From Clostridia bacterium (lineage in GTDB: Bacteria; Bacillota; Clostridia; Acetivibrionales; DSM-27016), in the NCBI GenBank assembly GCA_026414765.1, contig JAOAIJ010000015.1, forward strand, positions 1 to 64,000: a stretch of 64,000 bases of DNA, given 5' to 3'. The notes below the pieces were generated by a model. That model was given only the letters and a program-made list of their open reading frames with translations, was not told the DNA's origin and searched no databases. Of the stretch, positions 36,359-46,458 are shown piece by piece (within the stretch, counting starts at the first letter, position 1; each line of letters opens with the position of its first letter). Position numbers and translations under genes: made by a program.

Positions 36359-36538
36359 GTGTTGGGAATTCCTGATTTCTGGATATGGAGTGCTTATGTT
36401 CTTTGTGTATTAAGTGCGGTTGCTTGTGTCATATACGGTTTATACAACTGGAATAAGGGCGGAGACGATGAGGCTCAGCAGATTCTTGAAGAAAGCAAAT
36501 GGGAAGAAGCGGAAGCAGAACTGGAAGCAAAGCTATAA
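36359..36538 (+). CDS. Symporter small accessory protein
   Basis: A 59-residue, single-helix protein starting MLGIPDFWIWSAYVLCVLSA and ending in a charged tail (KWEEAEAELEAKL). Such small proteins are encoded right before SSS-family symporters in many anaerobes and presumably assist them. GTG at 36359 is chosen because AGGAGG lies 7 nt upstream; ATG 36341 precedes that site. The symporter gene follows after 207 nt. Confidence 0.85.
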   Translation: MLGIPDFWIWSAYVLCVLSAVACVIYGLYNWNKGGDDEAQQILEESKWEEAEAELEAKL

Positions 36539-36745
36539 TCAGATTTAGGTTATTTGAAGCTGATTGTGGAGCTTAATTCAAGCGGTAATATAGCAGGTGG
36601 GATAAGGGTTATTGAAAATAAACTTTTAATAATTGCCTGGTGCAAGGCGGAGAATGTTGTTTAGGATAGGCGAGCGGATCGCAAATCCGGGAAATGCAAG
36701 CTCCTTGGGAAAACATGCAAAGTGTTTATTTTGAGGAGGATTAAC
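36539..36745 (+). other. Structured intercistronic region between accessory protein and symporter
   Basis: No ORF. CGGAT (36675-36679) pairs with ATCCG (36685-36689) around CGCAA, and GGAG near 36649-36652 can pair with CTCC at 36701-36704. The spacing of 207 nt is unusual within an operon. It may be a second RNA control element or a processing site. Confidence 0.4.
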
Positions 36746-38374
36746 ATGTCGATTTATGTTGGTGTTGTTGTCTTTATTTATCTGGTCATTACAGCTGTTC
36801 TGGGCTATATTGGATTCAAACAAACAAGAACTTCACAGGATTATTTGGTAGCGGGAAGGAAAACACATCCGCTGATAATGGCGTTATCGTATGGCTCAAC
36901 CTTTATAAGTACCTCTGCCATAGTAGGATTTGGCGGATTGGCTGCAAATCTGGGTATGGGACTTCTCTGGCTTACATTTTTCAATGTATTCATCGGAATT
37001 TTTATTGCTTTCATATTCTTTGGGAAACGGACGAGAAAAATGGGTCATACCCTGGATGCACACACATTTCCTGAACTACTGGGAAAAAGGTTTGACTCAA
37101 GATTTCTGCAAGGATTTGCTGCGGCGATTATATTTATATTTATGCCTATATATGCCGCAGGAGTAATAAAAGGTGGAGCGAATTTTGTACAGACTTATTT
37201 GCATATACCTTATGAAACTGCTCTTCTGGGATTTGTACTTATTGTTGCCATATATGTATGGATGGGTGGAATGAAAGGGGTAATGTATACGGATGCCTTC
37301 CAGGGTAGTGTTATGTTTGTGGCTATGCTTACTCTTCTGGTGGTTGCATATGCCAATCTTGGGGGTGTTTCATCCGCTCATAAGCAGTTAACGGATCTTT
37401 ACACTAATCCTGATATACAGCAGGATATTGCAAAGTCCATCAAAGTAGGCTTCCAGGGTTGGACCGCGATGCCTAAAGGAGGTTCACCCATGTGGTGGAG
37501 CCTTGTATCAACAATAGTAATGGGAGTTGGTATAGGGGTACTTGCTCAACCACAGCTTGTCGTCAGGTTTATGACTGTCAAAAGCAACAGGGAGCTTAAT
37601 AGAGCTGTTCTTTCAGGCGGTATCTTCATATTGGCTATGACAGGAATCGCATTTGTGGTAGGCGCATTATCAAATGTTCTTTTATATAAAGATATGGGGA
37701 TGATTGCAATAAAAGCTGCAAAGGGTGTAAATGACAACATTATCCCAATGTTTATAAGTAAATATATTCCTGAGTGGTTTAGTGCGATATTCCTCATCTC
37801 AATGCTTGCAGCAGCAATGTCTACCCTCAGCTCACAGTTTCACGCCATGGGTACTGCAGCAGGAAGGGATTTATACGAGAAAAGCTTTGGAAGAAAGGGC
37901 AACAGCGTGATAATTACAAGGACTGGTATTCTCGTAGTAATATTCATCAGTACTGCACTGGCATGGATGGCAAGCAGCCTTCCCGTAGCAGATGGTATTA
38001 TAGCAAAGTTTACCACTATGTTTTTTGAGTTGACAACAGCAGCATTTCTTCCTGTTTATATTGGTACATTGTATATCAGAAATCTTCCTAAAGCAGCGGC
38101 AATATCAGGAATGATTTCAGGTACGGTTGTGTGGTTTATATGGACCTTCTTTATCCATTCAAATGCTTCCATAATGCAGATATGCAAGCTGATATTCGGA
38201 AAAGCGCCGTTGGTGGCAGATACAGCACTTAAGGATTGGTCCATGATAGGAACCACGTTTGTAGCACTTCCGGCCTCGATTATTGTAACGCTTGCTGTAT
38301 GGGCAGCTTATACAGCTCGTAAGAAATATGATTTGGATAAAAAGCACATAGCAAAGTGTTTTGAGGGGATATAG
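36746..38374 (+). CDS. Sodium:solute symporter (SSS family)
   Basis: A 542-residue integral membrane transporter with about 13 helices. SSS features include FKQTRTSQDYLVAGRK after helix 1, SYGSTFISTSAIVGFGG, GGMKGVMYTDAFQG and FLISMLAAAMSTLSSQFHAM near the Na2 site. It is presumed to import a small organic solute with Na+; the substrate cannot be set from sequence. ATG 36746 follows GAGGAGG by 6 nt; the upstream TTG frame is rejected. A terminator follows the stop by 6 nt. Confidence 0.93.
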   Translation: MSIYVGVVVFIYLVITAVLGYIGFKQTRTSQDYLVAGRKTHPLIMALSYGSTFISTSAIVGFGGLAANLGMGLLWLTFFNVFIGIFIAFIFFGKRTRKMGHTLDAHTFPELLGKRFDSRFLQGFAAAIIFIFMPIYAAGVIKGGANFVQTYLHIPYETALLGFVLIVAIYVWMGGMKGVMYTDAFQGSVMFVAMLTLLVVAYANLGGVSSAHKQLTDLYTNPDIQQDIAKSIKVGFQGWTAMPKGGSPMWWSLVSTIVMGVGIGVLAQPQLVVRFMTVKSNRELNRAVLSGGIFILAMTGIAFVVGALSNVLLYKDMGMIAIKAAKGVNDNIIPMFISKYIPEWFSAIFLISMLAAAMSTLSSQFHAMGTAAGRDLYEKSFGRKGNSVIITRTGILVVIFISTALAWMASSLPVADGIIAKFTTMFFELTTAAFLPVYIGTLYIRNLPKAAAISGMISGTVVWFIWTFFIHSNASIMQICKLIFGKAPLVADTALKDWSMIGTTFVALPASIIVTLAVWAAYTARKKYDLDKKHIAKCFEGI

Positions 38375-38380
38375 AGACTT

Positions 38381-38407
38381 AACACCTGGGGCTTCCAGGT
38401 GTTTTTT
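38381..38407 (+). terminator. Terminator after the symporter gene
   Basis: AACACCTGG (38381-38389) pairs with CCAGGTGTT (38395-38403), 5-nt loop, then T6. Confidence 0.92.
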
Positions 38408-38412
38408 ATTGT

Positions 38413-38473
38413 TTGTCAAGTAAACTAACAGTGCAATTAATTGCTTGACAAGTATAATATGGGAATATATACT
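38413..38473 (+). promoter_or_regulatory. tetR promoter with overlapping inverted repeat
   Basis: Promoter TTGACA (38445-38450), 17-bp spacer, TATACT (38468-38473). TTGTCAAG (38413-38420) is perfectly complementary to CTTGACAA (38444-38451), which contains the -35 box. Binding of the TetR protein here would give autorepression (inference). Confidence 0.7.
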
Positions 38474-38520
38474 AAAATTAATCTGCATTATACTATGTGT
38501 TATAGAGAAAGGAATTTGAG

Positions 38521-39162
38521 ATGGGCTCCTGCCAAAGAAAAGAAAAAGAAAAAAGTATTAGGACAGAAGATATACTAAATGCTGCTGAAAAAGTATTCTT
38601 TTCAAAAGGCGTTGAAAATTCTACTATGGATGATATAGCAAAGGAGGCGGAGTATAGTAAAAGGACACTGTATGCGTATTTTGAAAGCAAGGAACAGCTC
38701 TATAATGCCATAATCCTCAGGGCATTCAATGTTTTGAAAGTAATATGTGATGGCGAACTGAACAAAAGCAGTGCTATGTCCGGGTTGGAAAAAACAATTT
38801 TGATAGTCAGAACGTTTATGGCATTTATGGATAAATACCCCAATTATTTTAAAGCAATATCACAATATGAAAGCTGGAAGATCGAATTAACTGAAACAGA
38901 TCGTATAAAAGCTGCTTGCCACAGCGAAGAGGGAAACAGTTTTAATACTGTGATAAGGCTAGTAAATGAGGGTATCAGGGATGGAAGCATAAGAGATGAC
39001 ATTGATGCTGTCAGTACAGCATACATCCTTTATGCCAATGTACTCGGAGTAGGGAACATTATTATGAACAAGGGAAAACATATATGTCGGAATTATGATA
39101 AGCAAACAACAGAAGTAATTGAGGAAATGTTCAGATTCATAGAACGTTCATTAAGAAAATAA
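38521..39162 (+). CDS. TetR/AcrR family transcriptional regulator
   Basis: A 213-residue repressor. The HTH domain (about 12-60) has ILNAAEKVFFSKGVENSTMD, DIAKEAEYSKRTLYAYFESK. The C-terminal ligand domain is typical in size. It is followed after 49 nt by the nitroreductase-like gene, which it may regulate together with itself. AAAGGA precedes ATG 38521. Confidence 0.92.
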   Translation: MGSCQRKEKEKSIRTEDILNAAEKVFFSKGVENSTMDDIAKEAEYSKRTLYAYFESKEQLYNAIILRAFNVLKVICDGELNKSSAMSGLEKTILIVRTFMAFMDKYPNYFKAISQYESWKIELTETDRIKAACHSEEGNSFNTVIRLVNEGIRDGSIRDDIDAVSTAYILYANVLGVGNIIMNKGKHICRNYDKQTTEVIEEMFRFIERSLRK

Positions 39163-39211
39163 ACTGCAAGCGGGATAATTCATTTATCATACGCTGGAAA
39201 GAGGGGCTAAA

Positions 39212-40045
39212 ATGGATGTTTATAAAAGTATAAAGAACAGGATTTCAATAAGAAAGTACAGTGGAAAAATATTTGATGAGGAAACAATAGGTCTTGTAAA
39301 AGAAAAATTAGAAGGTCTTATTCCTTTGTATGAAGACATCAAAGTGAGATTTGAGCTGGTTACTGATCCTGAGACTTCAAAATCGTTACAGACCGGACTT
39401 ATAGGAAGTTATGGGAAAATAAATGCGCCACATTGTGTAGTAGCTGTAACGGAAGAAAAACCAGGACATAAGGAAAATATTGGGTTCATACAGGAGCAAC
39501 TAGTGTTGGAATTGACTGATATGGGAATCGGGACATGTTGGGTGGCCGGATCACTTGACCGGGATAAAGCAGGAAAAGCAATAGAACTGAAGGAAGGCGA
39601 AAAAGTAATTGACATAATAACTCTAGGCTACCCCCAGGACAGCTTTTTAAACAATGGATTGAGAAAAATTATTGGCAGTCATAAGAGAAGACCAAGAAAT
39701 GAGGTTGCTTACTACAATAAATGGGGAGAAGATATAGAAGCTTATTTAAATATGAATCCCAGCATGACTAGAATGCTGGAAGCATCCATTCTTGCACCTT
39801 CTGCTGCAAATAAACAACCGGTGAGGGTAGTTTTATGTGACAATAGCGCAGCTTTTTTTGTACAGGAGGATCAAGGAGCTCATAGAGAGTATGCAAGGGT
39901 AGATGGGGGGATACTGTTAAGTCATTTTTATCTTTCTGCTTTAAAGGAAGGTAAAAAAGCTGGTTTTTGCAAGGAAATAAATGCACTGGAAAAATATACT
40001 GTACCAACCGGCTATGGCTATATAACTACTTTAAAATTGGATTAA
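39212..40045 (+). CDS. Nitroreductase-like flavoprotein (duplicated half-domain type)
   Basis: A 277-residue protein resembling the TM1586-like nitroreductase family. The N-terminal part starts KSIKNRISIRKYSGKIFDEE; a central GTCWVAGSLDRDKAGKAI and the second half SMTRMLEASILAPSAANKQP show two related parts. FMN binding and NAD(P)H use are expected but the substrate is unknown. Preceded by tetR in the same orientation. Confidence 0.82.
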   Translation: MDVYKSIKNRISIRKYSGKIFDEETIGLVKEKLEGLIPLYEDIKVRFELVTDPETSKSLQTGLIGSYGKINAPHCVVAVTEEKPGHKENIGFIQEQLVLELTDMGIGTCWVAGSLDRDKAGKAIELKEGEKVIDIITLGYPQDSFLNNGLRKIIGSHKRRPRNEVAYYNKWGEDIEAYLNMNPSMTRMLEASILAPSAANKQPVRVVLCDNSAAFFVQEDQGAHREYARVDGGILLSHFYLSALKEGKKAGFCKEINALEKYTVPTGYGYITTLKLD

Positions 40046-40133
40046 TCCCAACACTGCTGGCTTGGGAAATACTCAGCGAAAAGAAAAGTGGAAAAGCAGC
40101 GAGTACATAGTAATACACCGGCAGGACAGTTAA

Positions 40134-40162
40134 TTGACAAAGACATGCGTTGATATTAAAAT
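40134..40162 (+). promoter_or_regulatory. Promoter of nfnAB
   Basis: TTGACA (40134-40139), 17-bp spacer, TAAAAT (40157-40162); the first gene starts 69 nt downstream. Confidence 0.82.
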
Positions 40163-40230
40163 TAAGCTGTATATAAGATGGGGAAATAATAATTTCTTAT
40201 AAATCAGTAATAAACCAAGGGGGTCATGGG

Positions 40231-41064
40231 ATGTTCAAAATAGTAAGGAAGGAAACACTGAATCCTGCCGTAAAGCTTATGGAGATTGAAGCTCCATATG
40301 TGGCAAAGAAAGCTCAACCCGGTCAATTCATAATATTCAGAATAAATGAAGATGGCGAGAGAATTCCTCTAACAATTGCTGATTATGATCGTGAAAAAGG
40401 TACTGTTACCATTATATTTCAGGAAGTTGGGAAATCCACAAGAATGCTGGGAGCTTTGAATGAAGGCGACTTTTTGCTTGACTTTGTGGGGCCATTAGGC
40501 ATAGCTTCACATTTTGGCGGACTAAAAAAAGTTGCTGTAATAGGGGGTGGGCTGGGAACTGCCATTGCATATCCTCAAGCCAAGCATTTGCACGCTTTAG
40601 GGGTTGAAGTACACTCCATAGCCGGTTTTAGGAATAAGGAACTCATTATACTTGAAAAAGAAATGGCAGCTGTAAGTGAAAAGTTAATTATTGCTACTGA
40701 CGACGGATCTAACGGCAATAAAGGCTTTGTGACTGACGCGTTAAAGAAACTAATAGAGGAAGGCAATCAGTATGATCTGGTAATAGCAATCGGACCACTG
40801 ATCATGATGAAGGTAGTGAGCAATCTCACGAAACAATATGGCATTAAAACCGTAGTAAGTATGAACCCCGTAATGATTGACGGTACAGGGATGTGCGGAG
40901 GATGCCGGGTAACTGTAGGTGGAAAAACCAAGTTTGCATGCGTTGACGGACCTGACTTTGATGGACATGAAGTTGATTTTGATGAAGCGATGAGGAGACA
41001 ACTGATGTATAAATCAGAAGAAAAACAAAGTGTGGAAAATCATGAGTGCAGGTTGGCGAAATAA
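40231..41064 (+). CDS. nfnA: NADH-dependent ferredoxin:NADP+ oxidoreductase small subunit NfnA
   Basis: Subunit of the electron-bifurcating transhydrogenase that makes NADPH from NADH and reduced ferredoxin. The 277-residue protein has an FAD-binding barrel (QPGQFIIFRINEDGERIPLT, about 30-50), an NAD-binding fold (VAVIGGGLGTAIAYPQAKHL, about 100-120) and a C-terminal [2Fe-2S] site with GMCGGCRVTVGG and a later Cys in KFACVDGPDFDGHEVD. It also resembles dihydroorotate dehydrogenase electron-transfer subunits, but the partner gene settles NfnA. Confidence 0.94.
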   Translation: MFKIVRKETLNPAVKLMEIEAPYVAKKAQPGQFIIFRINEDGERIPLTIADYDREKGTVTIIFQEVGKSTRMLGALNEGDFLLDFVGPLGIASHFGGLKKVAVIGGGLGTAIAYPQAKHLHALGVEVHSIAGFRNKELIILEKEMAAVSEKLIIATDDGSNGNKGFVTDALKKLIEEGNQYDLVIAIGPLIMMKVVSNLTKQYGIKTVVSMNPVMIDGTGMCGGCRVTVGGKTKFACVDGPDFDGHEVDFDEAMRRQLMYKSEEKQSVENHECRLAK

Positions 41065-41107
41065 TATGAGTTAACCGACTATAAGAATTATGTGGGGGAT
41101 GGGAAAT

Positions 41108-42499
41108 ATGCCAAATATGTCTTTAAATAAAGTAAGCATGCCTGAACAGGATCCCAATGTGAGGAATAAAAACTTCACTGAAGTAGCATTGGGATATACT
41201 GAAGAAATGGCTAAAGAAGAAGCGCAGAGATGTTTACAGTGCAAGCATAAGCCCTGTGTGGAAGGTTGCCCGGTAAATGTTCAGATACCTGAGTTTATTA
41301 AACTTGTAGCAGAAGGTAGATTTGAAGAAGCATATGAAAAAGTAAGGGAAACTAACAGCCTTCCTGCTATATGCGGCAGGGTTTGCCCGCAGGAGACACA
41401 ATGCGAACAGTTGTGTGTAAGAGCCAAAAAAGGTGAATCAGTAGGTATAGGACGACTTGAAAGGTTTGTAGCCGATTGGTATATGTCAAAAAAAGAAGTT
41501 AAGCAGGAAAAGGCGGAGAGGCTGAACAGAAAGGTTGCTGTAATCGGTTCGGGACCTGCAGGTTTGACATGTGCTGGAGACCTGGCAAAGAAAGGTTATG
41601 ATGTCACTATATTTGAAGCCTTCCATACTCCGGGCGGTGTGTTGATGTACGGTATTCCTGAATTCAGGCTTCCAAAAGCGCTGGTTCAGAAAGAAATCGA
41701 TACAGTAAGACAGCTTGGTGTGGAAATAAAAACAAATATGGTTATTGGAAAGGTGCTTTCCCTGGATGAATTGATTGAGGAAGGCTATGAAGCCGTATTT
41801 ATCGGTTCGGGAGCAGGACTGCCCAGCTTTATGGGTATACCTGGCGAAAACCTGAATGGTGTTTACTCGGCAAATGAGTTTCTTACAAGAATTAATCTTA
41901 TGAAAGCATACAAATTCCCTGACTGCGATACTCCGGTCAAAGTAGGCAGAAATGTTGCAGTAGTAGGCGGCGGTAATGTTGCTATGGATGCTGCAAGGAG
42001 TGCAAAAAGGCTTGGAGCTGAAAATGTATATATAGTATACAGACGTTCAGAATCAGAAATGCCTGCAAGACTTGAAGAAGTGCATCATGCAAAGGAAGAA
42101 GGAATTATATTTAAGCTGCTGACTAATCCTACAGGTATTATCGGAACAGATGACGGATGGGTAAAAGGTATGGAATGTGTGGTAATGGAGCTTGGAGAAC
42201 CGGACAGCTCTGGCAGGAGAAGACCAGTTGCTAAACAAGGATCCGAGCATATAGTTGATGTTGAGACTGTGGTTATTGCCATAGGGCAGAGTCCAAATCC
42301 TCTTATCAAATCAACTACACCGGGTCTGGAGACGCAAAAGTGGGGCGGAATTATAGTGGAGGAAGAAACCGGGGCTACCAGTAAATCAGGGGTTTATGCC
42401 GGAGGCGATGCTGTCACGGGTGCTGCAACTGTCATACTGGCAATGGGAGCAGGTAAGAAGGCTGCAAAAGCAATAGATGAATATATACAAAGTAAATAA
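41108..42499 (+). CDS. nfnB: NADPH-dependent bifurcating oxidoreductase large subunit NfnB (GltA-like)
   Basis: Catalytic partner of NfnA, 463 residues. Cysteine clusters for two [4Fe-4S] centres (CLQCKHKPCVEGCPV and CGRVCPQETQCEQLC) lie in the first 105 residues. Then come FAD-binding GSGPAGLTCAGDLAKKGYDV and NADP-binding VVGGGNVAMDAARSAKRLGA, and the C-terminal YAGGDAVTGAATVILAMG. ATG 41108 is chosen over 41090 because GGGGGA lies between them. The stop codon sits in an array of heptad repeats. Confidence 0.95.
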   Translation: MPNMSLNKVSMPEQDPNVRNKNFTEVALGYTEEMAKEEAQRCLQCKHKPCVEGCPVNVQIPEFIKLVAEGRFEEAYEKVRETNSLPAICGRVCPQETQCEQLCVRAKKGESVGIGRLERFVADWYMSKKEVKQEKAERLNRKVAVIGSGPAGLTCAGDLAKKGYDVTIFEAFHTPGGVLMYGIPEFRLPKALVQKEIDTVRQLGVEIKTNMVIGKVLSLDELIEEGYEAVFIGSGAGLPSFMGIPGENLNGVYSANEFLTRINLMKAYKFPDCDTPVKVGRNVAVVGGGNVAMDAARSAKRLGAENVYIVYRRSESEMPARLEEVHHAKEEGIIFKLLTNPTGIIGTDDGWVKGMECVVMELGEPDSSGRRRPVAKQGSEHIVDVETVVIAIGQSPNPLIKSTTPGLETQKWGGIIVEEETGATSKSGVYAGGDAVTGAATVILAMGAGKKAAKAIDEYIQSK

Positions 42500-42528
42500 T
42501 AAATAATAAATAGTAAATAGTAAATAGT
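42494..42528 (+). repeat. Five tandem heptads (AAATAAT x2, AAATAGT x3) spanning the nfnB stop
   Basis: Units begin at 42494, 42501, 42508, 42515 and 42522. The nfnB stop TAA lies in the first unit. A period of 7 places stop codons in all three frames. Part of the array also forms the 5' arm of the following terminator. A similar array is at 46148. Confidence 0.85.
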
Positions 42529-42579
42529 AAAGCAAGGGAGCATATCAGACACATGTGTCACCCCTTGCTTTATTATTTA
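42521..42579 (+). terminator. Long terminator hairpin after nfnB
   Basis: AAGCAAGGG (42530-42538) pairs with CCCTTGCTT (42562-42570); A-T pairing extends the stem to 42521/42579. The loop contains the perfect palindrome GACACATGTGTC (42548-42559), which can form its own small hairpin. Confidence 0.85.
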
Positions 42580-44557
<1,978 letters not shown>

Positions 44558-44580
44558 GATCCGAGTTAACAAAATATATT

Positions 44581-44618
44581 GGCTGTAGACTTACGAAATG
44601 TAGGCCTACAGCCTTTTT
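44581..44618 (+). terminator. Terminator after gdhA
   Basis: GGCTGTAG (44581-44588) pairs with CTACAGCC (44606-44613), with further CTTAC/GTAGG pairing inside, followed by T5. Confidence 0.9.
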
Positions 44619-44712
44619 GATTTAGAGACATGTAAGTGTTGTGTTTGCTTGTTGTTTTTCCATTCTTTACATGTGGTATGTAGCATTGTATAATTATTAA
44701 AAGGTGAGAATC

Positions 44713-45105
44713 ATGTATACTTTAAATGTAAAAACCCAATCGCGGACTTCTATGATTGATATTACTTCAAAGGTTCAGCAAGTGGTCAAAGAAAGCGGAA
44801 TAAAATCAGGTGTATGTACGGTTTTTGTTCCTCATACCACAGCTGGTATTACAATAAATGAGAACGCAGATCCAGATGTTGTATCAGATATGTTGAAAGA
44901 AATCAATAAAATTGTTCCGTTTGACGATAATTATGCCCATATGGAGGGTAACTCAGCGGCACATATAAAAGCAAGCATGTTTGGTTTTTCATTACAAGTT
45001 ATTATTGAGAACAGTGAGCTTCAGCTAGGTACATGGCAGGGTATATACTTCTGTGAGTTTGACGGTCCGAGGAGCCGAAAGGTTTATGTGAAAATTACAG
45101 GATGA
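44713..45105 (+). CDS. YjbQ family protein (UPF0047)
   Basis: A 130-residue conserved protein with CTVFVPHTTAGITINENADP (about 35-54), DDNYAHMEGNSAAHIKASM and GTWQGIYFCEFDGPRSRKVY. The family is annotated as secondary thiamine-phosphate synthase because of a weak activity in E. coli; the true role is unclear. ATG 44713 is used, since AAAGGTGAG (44699-44707) is its Shine-Dalgarno and contains the in-frame GTG 44704. Confidence 0.92.
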   Translation: MYTLNVKTQSRTSMIDITSKVQQVVKESGIKSGVCTVFVPHTTAGITINENADPDVVSDMLKEINKIVPFDDNYAHMEGNSAAHIKASMFGFSLQVIIENSELQLGTWQGIYFCEFDGPRSRKVYVKITG

Positions 45106-45526
45106 TACTTACGTATAGCCTCCACATACCCGGTATGCCCCTTTGACAATTATCTTAAAAGCATGTTTTTCTGCGTTAATAGTGAATGTGAATATTTTTT
45201 ATAATTATATGTAATAAATTGTCATATTTGGTGCACAAAGAAACAAAGTGCTTTTGTAGGGTAAAATTCAGCATAGAGCACCTTCCAAACATCAGATATG
45301 CATCAGCCTTCCAGAATAAAGCCTTTCAAGCTGATAACGGTTTTGTTATCCGGATTTATGGTAGTTAATGATTACCTGGATTTATTTCAATTGTAGTTTA
45401 TCTGAAGAAACAATAACTGAATATACTTGTTAATAAAATATTTGCTTTCGCAGTAATTACCGAAAATCAGAGATGACACTCTGTCTTAATAGAAATATTT
45501 TTATGCTAATGTTCGGAGGTGCTGGT
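45106..45526. other. Intergenic region before the PilZ gene
   Basis: 421 bases with no ORF. A TTGACA at 45143 lacks a good -10. ATCAGC and GCTGAT arms near 45300-45335 can pair but have no T run. No c-di-GMP riboswitch was recognised despite the PilZ gene downstream. Confidence 0.45.
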
Positions 45527-46153
45527 GTGTATACTGTTCATTTAAAAGCCGGAGATATTGTGTCAATACGGCACTACTCGGGAATTAATCCGTTTAAAAG
45601 TGTTGTACTTGATGCAAATGAGGATATACTTCTGGTAAGACTTACAAAGGATTTTGCTTTAATGAATTTCCTTGAAGGCGACCCTATTGTATTTGGTTAT
45701 GAACTGGAGGGACAGATTTTTGTATATGGGGGGAATATATCCTGTATCAACAATAATGAGTCAATAGTAGAACTGAATGTTGACAAAGTTGAGGAAGGGG
45801 CTGAAAAAAGGCAGTACGAGAGATATCCGGTTTCCCTTTATGCGGATATGAGGGAAAGAGTTAGCAGAAAAAAGTATCTTGCTACAATAAAGGATATAAG
45901 CTACTATGGAATAAAAATATATTCCAAATCAGATATAGAGCTGAAGCAGGAACTGGAAATAGATATTTATATGGATAAAAATATGTTGTTTCTGAAAGCT
46001 ACTGTCTTAAGAAAGAATATGCTTGGCAAGTTCTTTGAGTATGGTATGGGAATACATTATGAAGATACAAATTCAATAAATGCTATGAAAGAGTATATAA
46101 AACGTCTTATAAACGAGCAGGAGGAAGCGATAAGGAAGCTAAGGGGCAAGTAG
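45527..46153 (+). CDS. PilZ domain c-di-GMP-binding protein
   Basis: A 208-residue YcgR-like protein. The N-terminal domain (about 1-95) begins YTVHLKAGDIVSIRHYSG. The PilZ domain (about 97-205) has the c-di-GMP motif RQYERYPVS (RxxxR) and DISYYGIKI (D/NxSxxG), both intact. It should act as a cytoplasmic c-di-GMP effector, perhaps on motility or polysaccharide export. GTG 45527 is chosen because GGAGG lies 7 nt upstream; the longer frame from 45473 has no site. No cyclase or flagellar genes are nearby. Confidence 0.88.
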   Translation: MYTVHLKAGDIVSIRHYSGINPFKSVVLDANEDILLVRLTKDFALMNFLEGDPIVFGYELEGQIFVYGGNISCINNNESIVELNVDKVEEGAEKRQYERYPVSLYADMRERVSRKKYLATIKDISYYGIKIYSKSDIELKQELEIDIYMDKNMLFLKATVLRKNMLGKFFEYGMGIHYEDTNSINAMKEYIKRLINEQEEAIRKLRGK

Positions 46154-46164
46154 TAAGTAGTAAG
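46148..46164 (+). repeat. Heptad repeats (AAGTAGT) spanning the PilZ gene stop
   Basis: AAGTAGT at 46148 and 46155 followed by AAG; the stop TAG lies in the first unit. Arrangement parallels the heptads at 42494. Confidence 0.75.
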
Positions 46165-46334
46165 AGTTCTGCCTTCGTCTGGCAAGACATGTCCGATAGT
46201 ATAATCATGCTTGTGCGTTGACCGGTTTGCTTAAATGCTATACTTGTCACCGCTTTTATTTTTTTAGCTAAAAATAGTAATAATATGATATAATATCTTT
46301 TAAAATATAAATTGCATATCGGCAGCGTGGTTTT

Positions 46335-46402
46335 GGATAACCCCGGGTTGATCTGGGTAAACCTTGGGAATGGATACTTCCAGGGTTTATCCGGGTTTAC
46401 CC
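46335..46402 (+). promoter_or_regulatory. gltX leader with alternative pairings
   Basis: Four related segments occur: A 46335-46344 (GGATAACCCC), B 46355-46363 (GGGTAAACC), A' 46383-46392 (GGGTTTATCC), B' 46393-46402 (GGGTTTACCC). B pairs perfectly with B' (9 bp) and, with one G-T pair, with A'; A can also pair with A'. The leader can therefore switch between structures. No T-box sequence is present. The gltX start is 57 nt downstream. Confidence 0.55.
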
Positions 46403-46458
46403 GTTTATCATGGTTTGCTGTGAACAGCTGTGTAATATATTGAAAAGGAGAATAACAT

